A stretch of DNA of 64,000 bases, from NCBI GenBank assembly GCA_030247575.1, contig JAOTRV010000009.1, forward strand, positions 1 to 64,000, written 5' to 3'. The notes beneath the pieces are model-generated. The model was given only the letters and a program-made list of their open reading frames with translations, made no database searches and was not told the origin of the DNA. The translations under genes were made by a program, and so were the position numbers. This document shows, piece after piece, positions 43,957 through 51,388 of the stretch (its first letter is position 1; each line of letters starts with the position of its first letter). Source of the stretch: Sulfuritalea sp. Lineage in GTDB: Bacteria; Pseudomonadota; Gammaproteobacteria; Burkholderiales; Rhodocyclaceae.

Positions 43957-45234
43957 TCAGTTTTTTTGGGGCAGGGGGGATTCGAGGGCGAACAGCTGCG
44001 CGATTTCCTCGCGGCGACGGATCAGATGCACCGCTTCGCCATCGACCATGACTTCGGCGGCGCGCGGCCGGCTGTTGTAATTCGATGCCATCGCCATGCC
44101 GTAGGCGCCGGCTGAGAGGATGGCGAGCAGATCGCCCTCGTTCAGCGCCAGCAGGCGGTCGTGGCCGAGGAAATCGCCCGATTCACAGACCGGGCCGACG
44201 ATTTCGTAAGACATCGGGGCGCCCGTCGCCGTACCGTCAGCGCCGACTTTTACGATGTCGTGCCAGGCATCGTAGAGCGCGGGGCGCATCAGGTCGTTCA
44301 TCGCCGCGTCGACCACGGCGAAGTGCTTTTCCTCCCCCGGCTTCAGCACTTCGACACGCGTCAGCAACAGGCCCGCATTGCCGACCAGCGAGCGGCCGGG
44401 CTCGAACATCAGCTTTTCGCTGCGGCCGGCGAGCCGGGTCAGCATGGGGGCGAGATAGTCGGCCGCCGCCGGAGCCGGTTCGTCGGCGCGATACTGGATG
44501 CCCATGCCGCCGCCGAGGTCGATGTGCTCCAGCACGATGCCCGCGGCGGCCAGGCGATCGACCAGCGCCAGCACCTTGTCGGCGGCTTCGGCCGCCGGCG
44601 CCGGATCGAGCAGTTGTGAGCCGATGTGGCAGTCGATGCCTTTCACGGCGATGTGCGGCAGCGTGGCGGCACGGCGGTAGAGGTCGAAGGCCTCGTCGAA
44701 GGCGACGCCGAACTTGGCGTTCTTGAGGCCGGTGGAAATATAGGGATGGGTCTTCGGGTCAACGTCGGGATTCACGCGCAGCGAAACCGGCGCGCGGCGG
44801 CCGACGCTGCCGGCGACCGCGCTGAGATGTTCGAGCTCGCTCGCCGATTCGACATTGAAGCAGTGGATGCCCGCCTCCAGCGCCGCGCGCATTTCCGCGT
44901 GCGACTTGCCGACGCCGGAAAACACGATCTTGCTCGGATCGCCGCCGGCGGCGAGCACGCGCGCCAGTTCGCCGCCGGAGACGATATCGAAGCCGGCGCC
45001 GAGTCCGGCGAAGAGATCGAGGATGGCCAGGTTGGAGTTGGCCTTGACCGCATAGCAGATCAGCGATCGATCAGCCATGCCATGTGCCTGCAGGGCATCG
45101 CGATAGGCGGCGTAGGCCGCGGTGAGCGCGGCCTTCGAATAGACATAACAGGGCGTGCCGAAGCGCGCGGCAATGTCGGCCAGCGCAACGCCTTCGACCC
45201 ACAGGCCGTCCTTGTGCATGACGGCCAGACTCAT
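43957..45234 (-). CDS. lysA: diaminopimelate decarboxylase
   Basis: 425 residues, a fold-III PLP enzyme that makes L-lysine from meso-diaminopimelate. The PLP lysine is Lys64 in YAVKANSN, the glycine-rich phosphate loop is DLGGGMGI, and the second-domain Cys and Tyr motif is present (VCESGDFLG). The start overlaps the stop of the small lipoprotein gene lptM (ATGA), a pairing common in proteobacteria. Downstream, the RND adaptor follows after seven bases. Confidence 0.97.
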   Translation of the reverse strand: MSLAVMHKDGLWVEGVALADIAARFGTPCYVYSKAALTAAYAAYRDALQAHGMADRSLICYAVKANSNLAILDLFAGLGAGFDIVSGGELARVLAAGGDPSKIVFSGVGKSHAEMRAALEAGIHCFNVESASELEHLSAVAGSVGRRAPVSLRVNPDVDPKTHPYISTGLKNAKFGVAFDEAFDLYRRAATLPHIAVKGIDCHIGSQLLDPAPAAEAADKVLALVDRLAAAGIVLEHIDLGGGMGIQYRADEPAPAAADYLAPMLTRLAGRSEKLMFEPGRSLVGNAGLLLTRVEVLKPGEEKHFAVVDAAMNDLMRPALYDAWHDIVKVGADGTATGAPMSYEIVGPVCESGDFLGHDRLLALNEGDLLAILSAGAYGMAMASNYNSRPRAAEVMVDGEAVHLIRRREEIAQLFALESPLPQKN

Positions 45235-45407
45235 CGTCTGGGCTCGGTCGCGGCTTTGTTGCTATTATCGACTGCAGGACCCGGCGGCACGGCGCTTTGC
45301 GCCGCAGGCTGTGCCTGGGGCGGCAAGGACAACGGGGTCTTGGTACCGCAGGCGGCGAGGGTCGCGAGGGTGACCAGGGCGACGAAGAACGAAGGAATCA
45401 GACGCAT
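45231..45407 (-). CDS. lptM: LptM (YifL-like) small lipoprotein
   Basis: 58 residues. The signal peptide (MRLIPSFFVALVTLATLAAC) ends in the lipobox LAAC, followed by GTKTPLSLPPQ, the conserved start of the mature LptM family. The rest is a Pro/Ala-rich tail. In Escherichia coli LptM assists assembly of the LptD outer-membrane machine. It lies directly before lysA with an ATGA overlap, and cyaY is divergent across 53 bases, the arrangement seen in many proteobacteria. Confidence 0.93.
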   Translation of the reverse strand: MRLIPSFFVALVTLATLAACGTKTPLSLPPQAQPAAQSAVPPGPAVDNSNKAATEPRR

Positions 45408-45460
45408 GGCAGATGGCTGTGGCTGGGTGTGTCTCGACAGGCGAAGGATGGTAACACGCG

Positions 45461-45787
45461 ATGGATGAGCGGGAATTCATGGCAGCGGCGGATGCAGAGC
45501 TGGCGCGCATCGAAGCGGCGCTGGAGGTGGCGGGCGAGAGCGGCGTTGCAGATTTCGATTTTGAAACCAAGCCGGGCGGCGTGATCGAGATCGAATTCGA
45601 GAACGGCTCGAAGATCATCGTGAATCGCCACGGCGCGGCTCGCGAGATCTGGCTCGCGGCGAAGTCGGGCGGCTACCATTTTCGTCCCGAGGGTGGGCGC
45701 TGGCTGGGCACGCGCGACGGCGAGGAATTGATGGCGGCCTTGTCGCGCACCATGACGGAACAGGCCGGCGCCAGGATCGCGCTCTAG
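45461..45787 (+). CDS. cyaY: iron donor protein CyaY (frataxin)
   Basis: 108 residues, the standard frataxin length. The acidic first helix (MDEREFMAAADAELARIEAA), the beta-strand motif GGVIEIEFENGSKIIVNRH and the WLAAKSGGYHF strand are all typical. CyaY binds iron and modulates Fe-S cluster assembly on IscU. It is divergent from lptM-lysA and its stop overlaps the end of the convergent mrcA gene by four bases. Confidence 0.97.
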   Translation: MDEREFMAAADAELARIEAALEVAGESGVADFDFETKPGGVIEIEFENGSKIIVNRHGAAREIWLAAKSGGYHFRPEGGRWLGTRDGEELMAALSRTMTEQAGARIAL

Positions 45788-48276
45788 TTTTTCTTTTCGG
45801 CGGGTTTCTCGGCCGCTTTCGGCGCTGCAGGCTTTTCGGCTGGAGCTTTCTCGACCGGCTTCGGTGCCGCAGGTTTTTCGGCTGCAGCCTTTTCAGTTGC
45901 TTTCGCCGCGGCTGGCTTGTCCACCACCGCTTTCTCGACCGGCTTCGGTTTCGCATCCTGCACCGGCGCAGGCGCCTGTCTGGATTCGGCCGGCCTGGTT
46001 TCTTCCTCGTCCGCGGGCGGCGCAGGCAGCAGTTCCTTGTAGACGAGTTCCTTGCTGGTCTTGCCGGAAGGATCGTTGACGACAATCGGCACCAGATTGT
46101 CGGGGGTTTCCTGCCAGCTCTCCGGCACACCCTTCAAAGCCTGCTCCATGAAGCTGATCCAGATCGGCAAGGCGGCGGCGCTGCCGGTCTCGCCGTTTCC
46201 CATGCGCCGGGGCTGGTCGAAGCCGATCCAGGCAATGCCGACCACGGTCGGCTGGTAGCCGCAGAACCATGCATCGATGTAGTCGTTGGTGGTGCCGGTC
46301 TTGCCCGCCAGGTCGCTGCGCTTGAGCACGGCGGCGGCGCGGGTGGCGGTGCCGCGCCGCACCACGTCGTGCATCATGCTGTCCATCAGCCAGGCGTTGC
46401 GCGCGTCGATCGCGCGCAAGCTTTCGTCTCCGGCCAGCGCGGGCTGCGTGGCGGCCAGCACGGCGCCCTTGTCATCGACAATCTCGCGCACGACATACGG
46501 AGCGATGCGGTAGCCGCCATTGGCGAATATCGAGTAGCCCGCCAGTTGCTGCCACGGCGTCACCGATCCGGCGCCCAGCGCCAAGGTCAGATAGGGCGGG
46601 TGCTTGTCCGCATCGAAGCCGAAGCGCGTCACATAGTCCTGCGCGTAATGAGTGCCGATGGCGCGCAGCAGGCGGATCGATACCATGTTCTTGGATTTCG
46701 CCAGGGCCGTGCGCAGGTTCATCGGGCCTTCGTACTTGCCGTCGTAGTTCTTCGGTTCCCAAGCCTGGGAACCTGTCTCTTCGGCCGAGATCGATACCGG
46801 CGCGTCCTCTATCACGGAGGCCGGCGTATAGCCTTTTTCCAGGGAGGCGGAGTAGATGAAGGGCTTGAAGCTGGAGCCGGGCTGGCGCCAGGCTTGGGTG
46901 ACATGGTTGAACTTGTTGCGATTGAAGTCGAAGCCGCCGACCAGCGCCCGGATCGCGCCATCGACCGGACTGGCGGCGACGAAGGCCGCCTCGACGTCGG
47001 GCAACTGGACGATATGCGCGACCTTGTCCGTTTTCTGGATGCGGATCACCGCACCGCGGCGCACCCGCTTGTTCGGCGGCGACTTGTCGTCCAGCATGCG
47101 CGCGGCGAACTTGAGCCCGTCCTCGGTGATCGTCAGCACCTCGCCGCCACGCAGGTAGGCGCGAACCCGCTTCGGCGTGGCTTCAAGGACAATGGCCGGC
47201 AGCAGATCGTCGCTGTCGTCATGGTCGGCCAGGAGGTCTTCCAGTTCCTCGTCCTGATCCGAGGCGACGTCCTTCAGGTCGACATAGGCTTCGGCGCCAC
47301 GATAACCGTGGCGCCGGTCGTAATCGATGACGCCGCGGCGCACGGCAAGGTAGGCGGCCTGTTGCTCCTTCAGGTTGATCGTGGTGATGACGCGCAGGCC
47401 GCGGCTGTAGAGATCGTCGGGAAATCGCTCGGCAGCGATCTGGCGCGCCATCTCGGCGACATAGTCGGCGCGGACCCCGAAGTCGTTGACGTCGCGCTTG
47501 ACGGTCAGGGCCTCCGTCTGTGCCGCCTTCCATTGCACGTCGTTGATGAAGTCGAGTTCGCGCATCCTGCGCAGGACGTAGCGCTGACGCAGCTGCGCCC
47601 GCTTCGGATTCGCCACCGGGTTGTAGGCGGAAGGGGCCTTGGGCAGCCCGGCGAGCATGGCCGCCTCGGCCACGGTGACATCCTTCAGCGCCTTGCCGAA
47701 ATAGATCTGGGCCGCCGCGGAGAATCCGTAGGCGCGTTGCCCGAGATAGATCTGGTTGATGTAGATCTCGAGAATCTGGTCCTTGCCCAGGTTGTTCTCG
47801 ATTTTGAACGCCAGCAGCATTTCATAGAGTTTCCGCGTCAGCGTCTTTTCACTCGACAGGAAAAAGTTGCGGGCCACCTGCATGGTGATGGTCGACGCCC
47901 CCTGACGCTTGCCACCACCGACGAAATTGGAATACGCTGCACGCAGTACGCCCAGCGTGTCTATCCCGGGGTGCTGGTAGAAGCGCTCGTCTTCGGCCGC
48001 GAGAATGGCCTGCTTCATTACGGCGGGAACGTCCTTGATGTGCGCAAAGTTGCGCCGCTCCTCGCCGAACTCGCCTATCAGATGGCCGTCGCTGGTGTAG
48101 ACCCGCAAGGGGATTTTAGGCTGATAGTCGGTCAGCACCTCCAGCGAGGGAAGCTGCGGATAGGCCAGAATCAGCGCAATGCCCGCAAGGGCGGCGATGC
48201 TGAGTACGGCGCCTCCGATCAGGAACAGGAAGTACAGCAACCAGCGAGCGGGGGCGGGCAGAGCGGGAAAGGGCAC
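45784..48276 (-). CDS. mrcA: penicillin-binding protein 1A
   Basis: 830 residues, a bifunctional class A PBP. An N-terminal membrane anchor (about 12-38) is followed by the GT51 glycosyltransferase domain, with Glu95 in AAEDERFYQHPG, and the transpeptidase domain with Ser468 in SSFK, SKN and KTG (AGKTGTTND). It polymerises and cross-links peptidoglycan. The last 60 residues are a low-complexity Lys/Pro/Ala/Glu tail (EKPAAPK repeats) not found in the enterobacterial enzyme. It is divergent from pilM, a common arrangement in proteobacteria. Confidence 0.97.
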   Translation of the reverse strand: MPFPALPAPARWLLYFLFLIGGAVLSIAALAGIALILAYPQLPSLEVLTDYQPKIPLRVYTSDGHLIGEFGEERRNFAHIKDVPAVMKQAILAAEDERFYQHPGIDTLGVLRAAYSNFVGGGKRQGASTITMQVARNFFLSSEKTLTRKLYEMLLAFKIENNLGKDQILEIYINQIYLGQRAYGFSAAAQIYFGKALKDVTVAEAAMLAGLPKAPSAYNPVANPKRAQLRQRYVLRRMRELDFINDVQWKAAQTEALTVKRDVNDFGVRADYVAEMARQIAAERFPDDLYSRGLRVITTINLKEQQAAYLAVRRGVIDYDRRHGYRGAEAYVDLKDVASDQDEELEDLLADHDDSDDLLPAIVLEATPKRVRAYLRGGEVLTITEDGLKFAARMLDDKSPPNKRVRRGAVIRIQKTDKVAHIVQLPDVEAAFVAASPVDGAIRALVGGFDFNRNKFNHVTQAWRQPGSSFKPFIYSASLEKGYTPASVIEDAPVSISAEETGSQAWEPKNYDGKYEGPMNLRTALAKSKNMVSIRLLRAIGTHYAQDYVTRFGFDADKHPPYLTLALGAGSVTPWQQLAGYSIFANGGYRIAPYVVREIVDDKGAVLAATQPALAGDESLRAIDARNAWLMDSMMHDVVRRGTATRAAAVLKRSDLAGKTGTTNDYIDAWFCGYQPTVVGIAWIGFDQPRRMGNGETGSAAALPIWISFMEQALKGVPESWQETPDNLVPIVVNDPSGKTSKELVYKELLPAPPADEEETRPAESRQAPAPVQDAKPKPVEKAVVDKPAAAKATEKAAAEKPAAPKPVEKAPAEKPAAPKAAEKPAEKKN

Positions 48277-48306
48277 GAATGGACGGGTCGGAGGGCGGCG
48301 CGTAGG

Positions 48307-48312
48307 ATTATA
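48307..48312 (-). promoter_or_regulatory. -10 box of the mrcA promoter
   Basis: Read leftwards, a perfect TATAAT stands about 30 bases before the mrcA start codon. No good -35 hexamer is found at 16-18 bases, so the promoter may be weak or need an activator. Confidence 0.5.
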
Positions 48313-48361
48313 GCTGTGGCGCTGAAGACACGCTCCGCTTGTTCATTCGTGATATTTTTGC

Positions 48362-48390
48362 TTTACAGTCGATATAGTTGCTGCTAGCAT
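48362..48390 (+). promoter_or_regulatory. pilM operon promoter
   Basis: TTTACA (48362-48367) and TAGCAT (48385-48390) are spaced by 17 bases in an AT-rich stretch about 55 bases before pilM. This fits a sigma-70 promoter driving pilMNOPQ. Confidence 0.5.
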
Positions 48391-48445
48391 CTGAAGTAAA
48401 TTATCTGTATGGCTTGTAACGCAATATTTCTAAAGGAAAAATTCT

Positions 48446-49537
48446 TTGCAGATCGATGTCTCGGCCCTGAAGTCGATCTTTGACCCGAAGCTTCGCCCGC
48501 TGATCGGCGTGGATATCAGTTCGACCGCCATCAAAATGGTCGAGTTGGTTGATGCCGGCAAGGGGCAGCCCCGGGTCGAGCGCTACGCGATTGAGCCTTT
48601 GCCGAAGGATGCCATGCTGGACGGCAACTTTTCGTCGCTCGAGGCCGTGGCGGATACGCTGCAGCGCTGCTGGAAGCGGTTGGGGACGTCTACACGCTTC
48701 ATCGCCTTGGCGCTGCCGACTTCTGCAGTAATCACGAAGAAGATCACCCTTCCCGCCAACCTGCGTGAGCAGGAGATGGAGATTCAGGTCGAATCCGAAG
48801 CCAATCAGTACATTCCGTTCGCCCTGGAGGAAGTCAACCTGGATTTCCAGGTGATAGGGCCGGCGCCGGGGAGTCCCGATGACGTCGAGGTGCTGTTGGC
48901 CGCTTCACGCAAGGAGAAGGTCGAAGACCGCGTCGCTGCAGCGGAAGTGGCCGAGTTGAAGCCGGTGGTGATGGATGTCGAGGCCTATGCGATTCAGGCG
49001 GCCTATGAGTTGGTGACCAAGCAGCTTCCCCGGGAAGGGGTGGGCCAGATCGTTGCCTTGGTGGACGTGGGCGCTTCAGCCATGAAGGTCACCATCCTCA
49101 AGGACAACGAACAGATCTATGCGCGCGAGCAGGCGTTCGGCGGCTCGCAGCTCACCGACGAGATCATGCGCGCCTATGGCATGGGTCCGGAGGAAGCCGA
49201 GAATCTCAAGCGCTCGGGCACGCCGCCCGACAACTATGAAGGCGAAATCCTCCATCCCTTCATTGAAAACCTGGCGCAGGAAGTCGCGCGTGCGCTGCAG
49301 TTCTTCTTCACTTCGACGCCCTACAACGAAGTGCATCACATCATTCTTGCCGGGGGATCGGCGCTGGTGCCCGGTGTCGCCGAAATCGTCGGCCAGCGGA
49401 CCAACGTCAATACCATTCTGGCCGATCCATTTGCCGGAATGGCGATTTCGCCGCGAATTCGGGCCAAACAGCTGACTGCGGACGCGCCGTCCCTTTTGGT
49501 GGCTTGCGGACTGGCTCTCAGGAAGTTCGATCAATGA
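48446..49537 (+). CDS. pilM: type IV pilus assembly protein PilM
   Basis: 363 residues, an actin-like ATPase fold. The nucleotide-binding motifs are visible (LIGVDISSTAIKMVEL near 22; VDVGASAMKVTILKD near 208; ILAGGSALVPGV near 310). PilM sits on the cytoplasmic face and binds the N-terminus of PilN. The start is the TTG at 48446, preceded by AAGG, giving the normal MQIDVSALKSIF opening. It is the first gene of pilMNOPQ and overlaps pilN (ATGA). Confidence 0.96.
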   Translation: MQIDVSALKSIFDPKLRPLIGVDISSTAIKMVELVDAGKGQPRVERYAIEPLPKDAMLDGNFSSLEAVADTLQRCWKRLGTSTRFIALALPTSAVITKKITLPANLREQEMEIQVESEANQYIPFALEEVNLDFQVIGPAPGSPDDVEVLLAASRKEKVEDRVAAAEVAELKPVVMDVEAYAIQAAYELVTKQLPREGVGQIVALVDVGASAMKVTILKDNEQIYAREQAFGGSQLTDEIMRAYGMGPEEAENLKRSGTPPDNYEGEILHPFIENLAQEVARALQFFFTSTPYNEVHHIILAGGSALVPGVAEIVGQRTNVNTILADPFAGMAISPRIRAKQLTADAPSLLVACGLALRKFDQ

Positions 49538-50118
49538 TCCGGATCAATCTCCTTCCTCATCGCGAAGCGAAGCGCAAGGCGCGGCGCCAGCAGTTCTATG
49601 TCCTGCTGGGGTTGGTTTCCGTGCTGGCGGCATTGATCTGGTTCCTCGGCTTCTCGCTGATCAATCGCCAGATTGCCGCACAAAGCGAGAAGAATGAATT
49701 CCTCAAGCGCGAAATCGCGAGCCTGAACAAGGAAATCGACGAAATCAAGAAGATCCAGGAGCAAACCAACGCGCTGCTGGCTCGCAAGCGGGTGATCGAG
49801 GCCCTGCAGGCCAACCGCACGGAAATCGTGCATTTGTTCAACGAACTGGCAAAGCAGGTACCGGAAGGCATCTACTTGCGCACTCTGGCGCAAACCGGGC
49901 CAAAGCTCGCCATCTCCGGCTACGCGCAGTCGAACGCGCGGATCACCACGTTGATGAACAATCTCGACGAGGCCCCTTTGCTTCAAAATTCGACCCTGAT
50001 TGAAACCAAGGCCGACTCGGTGGGCAGTCGACGTCTCAACTCGTTCAGCATTACCACCGTGATCACGCGTCAGAGTGCAGCGGCAGCAAAGCCCGCGCCG
50101 GTGCAAGGGAAGAAATGA
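49534..50118 (+). CDS. pilN: type IV pilus assembly protein PilN
   Basis: 194 residues. The cytoplasmic tail MIRINLLPHRE is the conserved PilM-binding sequence. One membrane helix (about 22-42) is followed by a coiled coil and a ferredoxin-like periplasmic domain. PilN and PilO form the alignment complex linking the motor to the secretin. The ATG overlaps the pilM stop and the pilO start overlaps its own stop. Confidence 0.96.
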   Translation: MIRINLLPHREAKRKARRQQFYVLLGLVSVLAALIWFLGFSLINRQIAAQSEKNEFLKREIASLNKEIDEIKKIQEQTNALLARKRVIEALQANRTEIVHLFNELAKQVPEGIYLRTLAQTGPKLAISGYAQSNARITTLMNNLDEAPLLQNSTLIETKADSVGSRRLNSFSITTVITRQSAAAAKPAPVQGKK

Positions 50119-50867
50119 TGAAGCTGCCCGACCTGTCCGCGCTCTTCAGGCGAAAATCAGCCGCAGAAAGAATGGCGGAGAAGCACGCTCCCAAGGTGGA
50201 GCCCGCCGCACCCAAGAAGCCGCTGATCGATTTCCAGCAGTTGGCGACGGATTTCAAGACCCTCGATCCGAAGGATCCTGGACTGTGGCCGCTGGCGCCG
50301 CGCATCGTCATTCTGTTCGGCCTATTTGCCGCCTTGATTGCCGCTGCGTGGGGATTCGGTGCCATCGGCTGGAGTGTCCAGTTGGAGGAGCTCGAGGCAA
50401 AGAAGGCTGACGAAGCCAAGCACAAGGAAGAATGGCTGGGCAAGAAGAGACAGGCTGTAAATCTCGACGAATATCGTCGCCAACTTGCCGAGATCGACCG
50501 ATCGTTCGGCGCTTTGCTCAAGCAGTTGCCGAACAGAGCCGAGATGGGCGACATGCTGGTCGATATCAACAAGGCGGCGCAAGCGCGCGGCCTCTCCGTG
50601 GAACTCTTCAAGCCGGGCGGTGAGGGCCCCAGGGAGTTCTATGCCGAGGTGCCGATCACGCTGAATCTCATCGGAAGCTACCATGACATTGGCGCATTTA
50701 CGGGAGATCTCGCCAAGCTGCCGCGCATCGTCACCCTGAACGACATCAATTTGACCTCGAACCCGAATGGGACCCTGACGTTGAGGACCACGGCCAAGAC
50801 TTTCCGCTATCTTGACGAAGGCGAAATGGCCAGTCAGAAGAAGAAAGCCAAGGGAGGCAAGAAATGA
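50115..50867 (+). CDS. pilO: type IV pilus assembly protein PilO
   Basis: 250 residues with a longer cytoplasmic N-terminus than usual (about 60 residues, basic and Pro-rich) before the single membrane helix (about 65-88). The periplasmic coiled coil and ferredoxin-like domain follow. The C-terminal end is a lysine-rich tail. PilO pairs with PilN and supports PilP and PilQ. It overlaps its neighbours at both ends. Confidence 0.95.
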   Translation: MMKLPDLSALFRRKSAAERMAEKHAPKVEPAAPKKPLIDFQQLATDFKTLDPKDPGLWPLAPRIVILFGLFAALIAAAWGFGAIGWSVQLEELEAKKADEAKHKEEWLGKKRQAVNLDEYRRQLAEIDRSFGALLKQLPNRAEMGDMLVDINKAAQARGLSVELFKPGGEGPREFYAEVPITLNLIGSYHDIGAFTGDLAKLPRIVTLNDINLTSNPNGTLTLRTTAKTFRYLDEGEMASQKKKAKGGKK

Positions 50868-51388
50868 GGTCTTACAAACTTCTTTTTCTCTTGCCGCTGC
50901 TGTTGCTGGGTTGCGCCGCCGAAGAGCATCAGGATCTCCGGGAGTGGATGCGCGAAGAGGCGAAATCCATGAAGGGCAAAGTTGCCCCCCTGCCGGAAAT
51001 CACCGCGTTTCCGGTGGTCGCCTACGAAACGGAGAAGTTGACGTCTCCGTTCGCCCCGGGAAAGATCGTGACGCACGAGTTCATGGCCGACAAGACGGCG
51101 CCGGATCGTGCCCGGCCGCAGCAACCGCTTGAGATTTTTCCTATTGAGGACCTCAGGGTAATGGGCGTCATCATGGCGGGGACGGTGCCCTATGCACTGA
51201 TACAGACCCCGCCACCCAACAAGCCGAAGCATGTACGCGTGGGCGAATACATGGGCCGCGCCTTCGGCAAGATTACGGCCATCACCAAAGATGGCGTTAC
51301 GGTGCTTGAAACCGTCAAGGATGCGAGCGGCGCGTGGGTTGAGCAGGAGAGATTGCTCCTGGTGCCGAAAGAAGGAGGAAGTCGATGA
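50864..51388 (+). CDS. pilP: type IV pilus lipoprotein PilP
   Basis: 174 residues. The signal peptide ends in the lipobox LLLGC (Cys near residue 18). The mature part is an extended N-terminus and a small beta domain (VMGVIMAGTVPYALIQTP; HVRVGEYMGRAFGKITAI) that contacts the secretin's N0 domain. It connects PilN/PilO to PilQ. It overlaps both pilO and pilQ. Confidence 0.95.
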   Translation: MRSYKLLFLLPLLLLGCAAEEHQDLREWMREEAKSMKGKVAPLPEITAFPVVAYETEKLTSPFAPGKIVTHEFMADKTAPDRARPQQPLEIFPIEDLRVMGVIMAGTVPYALIQTPPPNKPKHVRVGEYMGRAFGKITAITKDGVTVLETVKDASGAWVEQERLLLVPKEGGSR

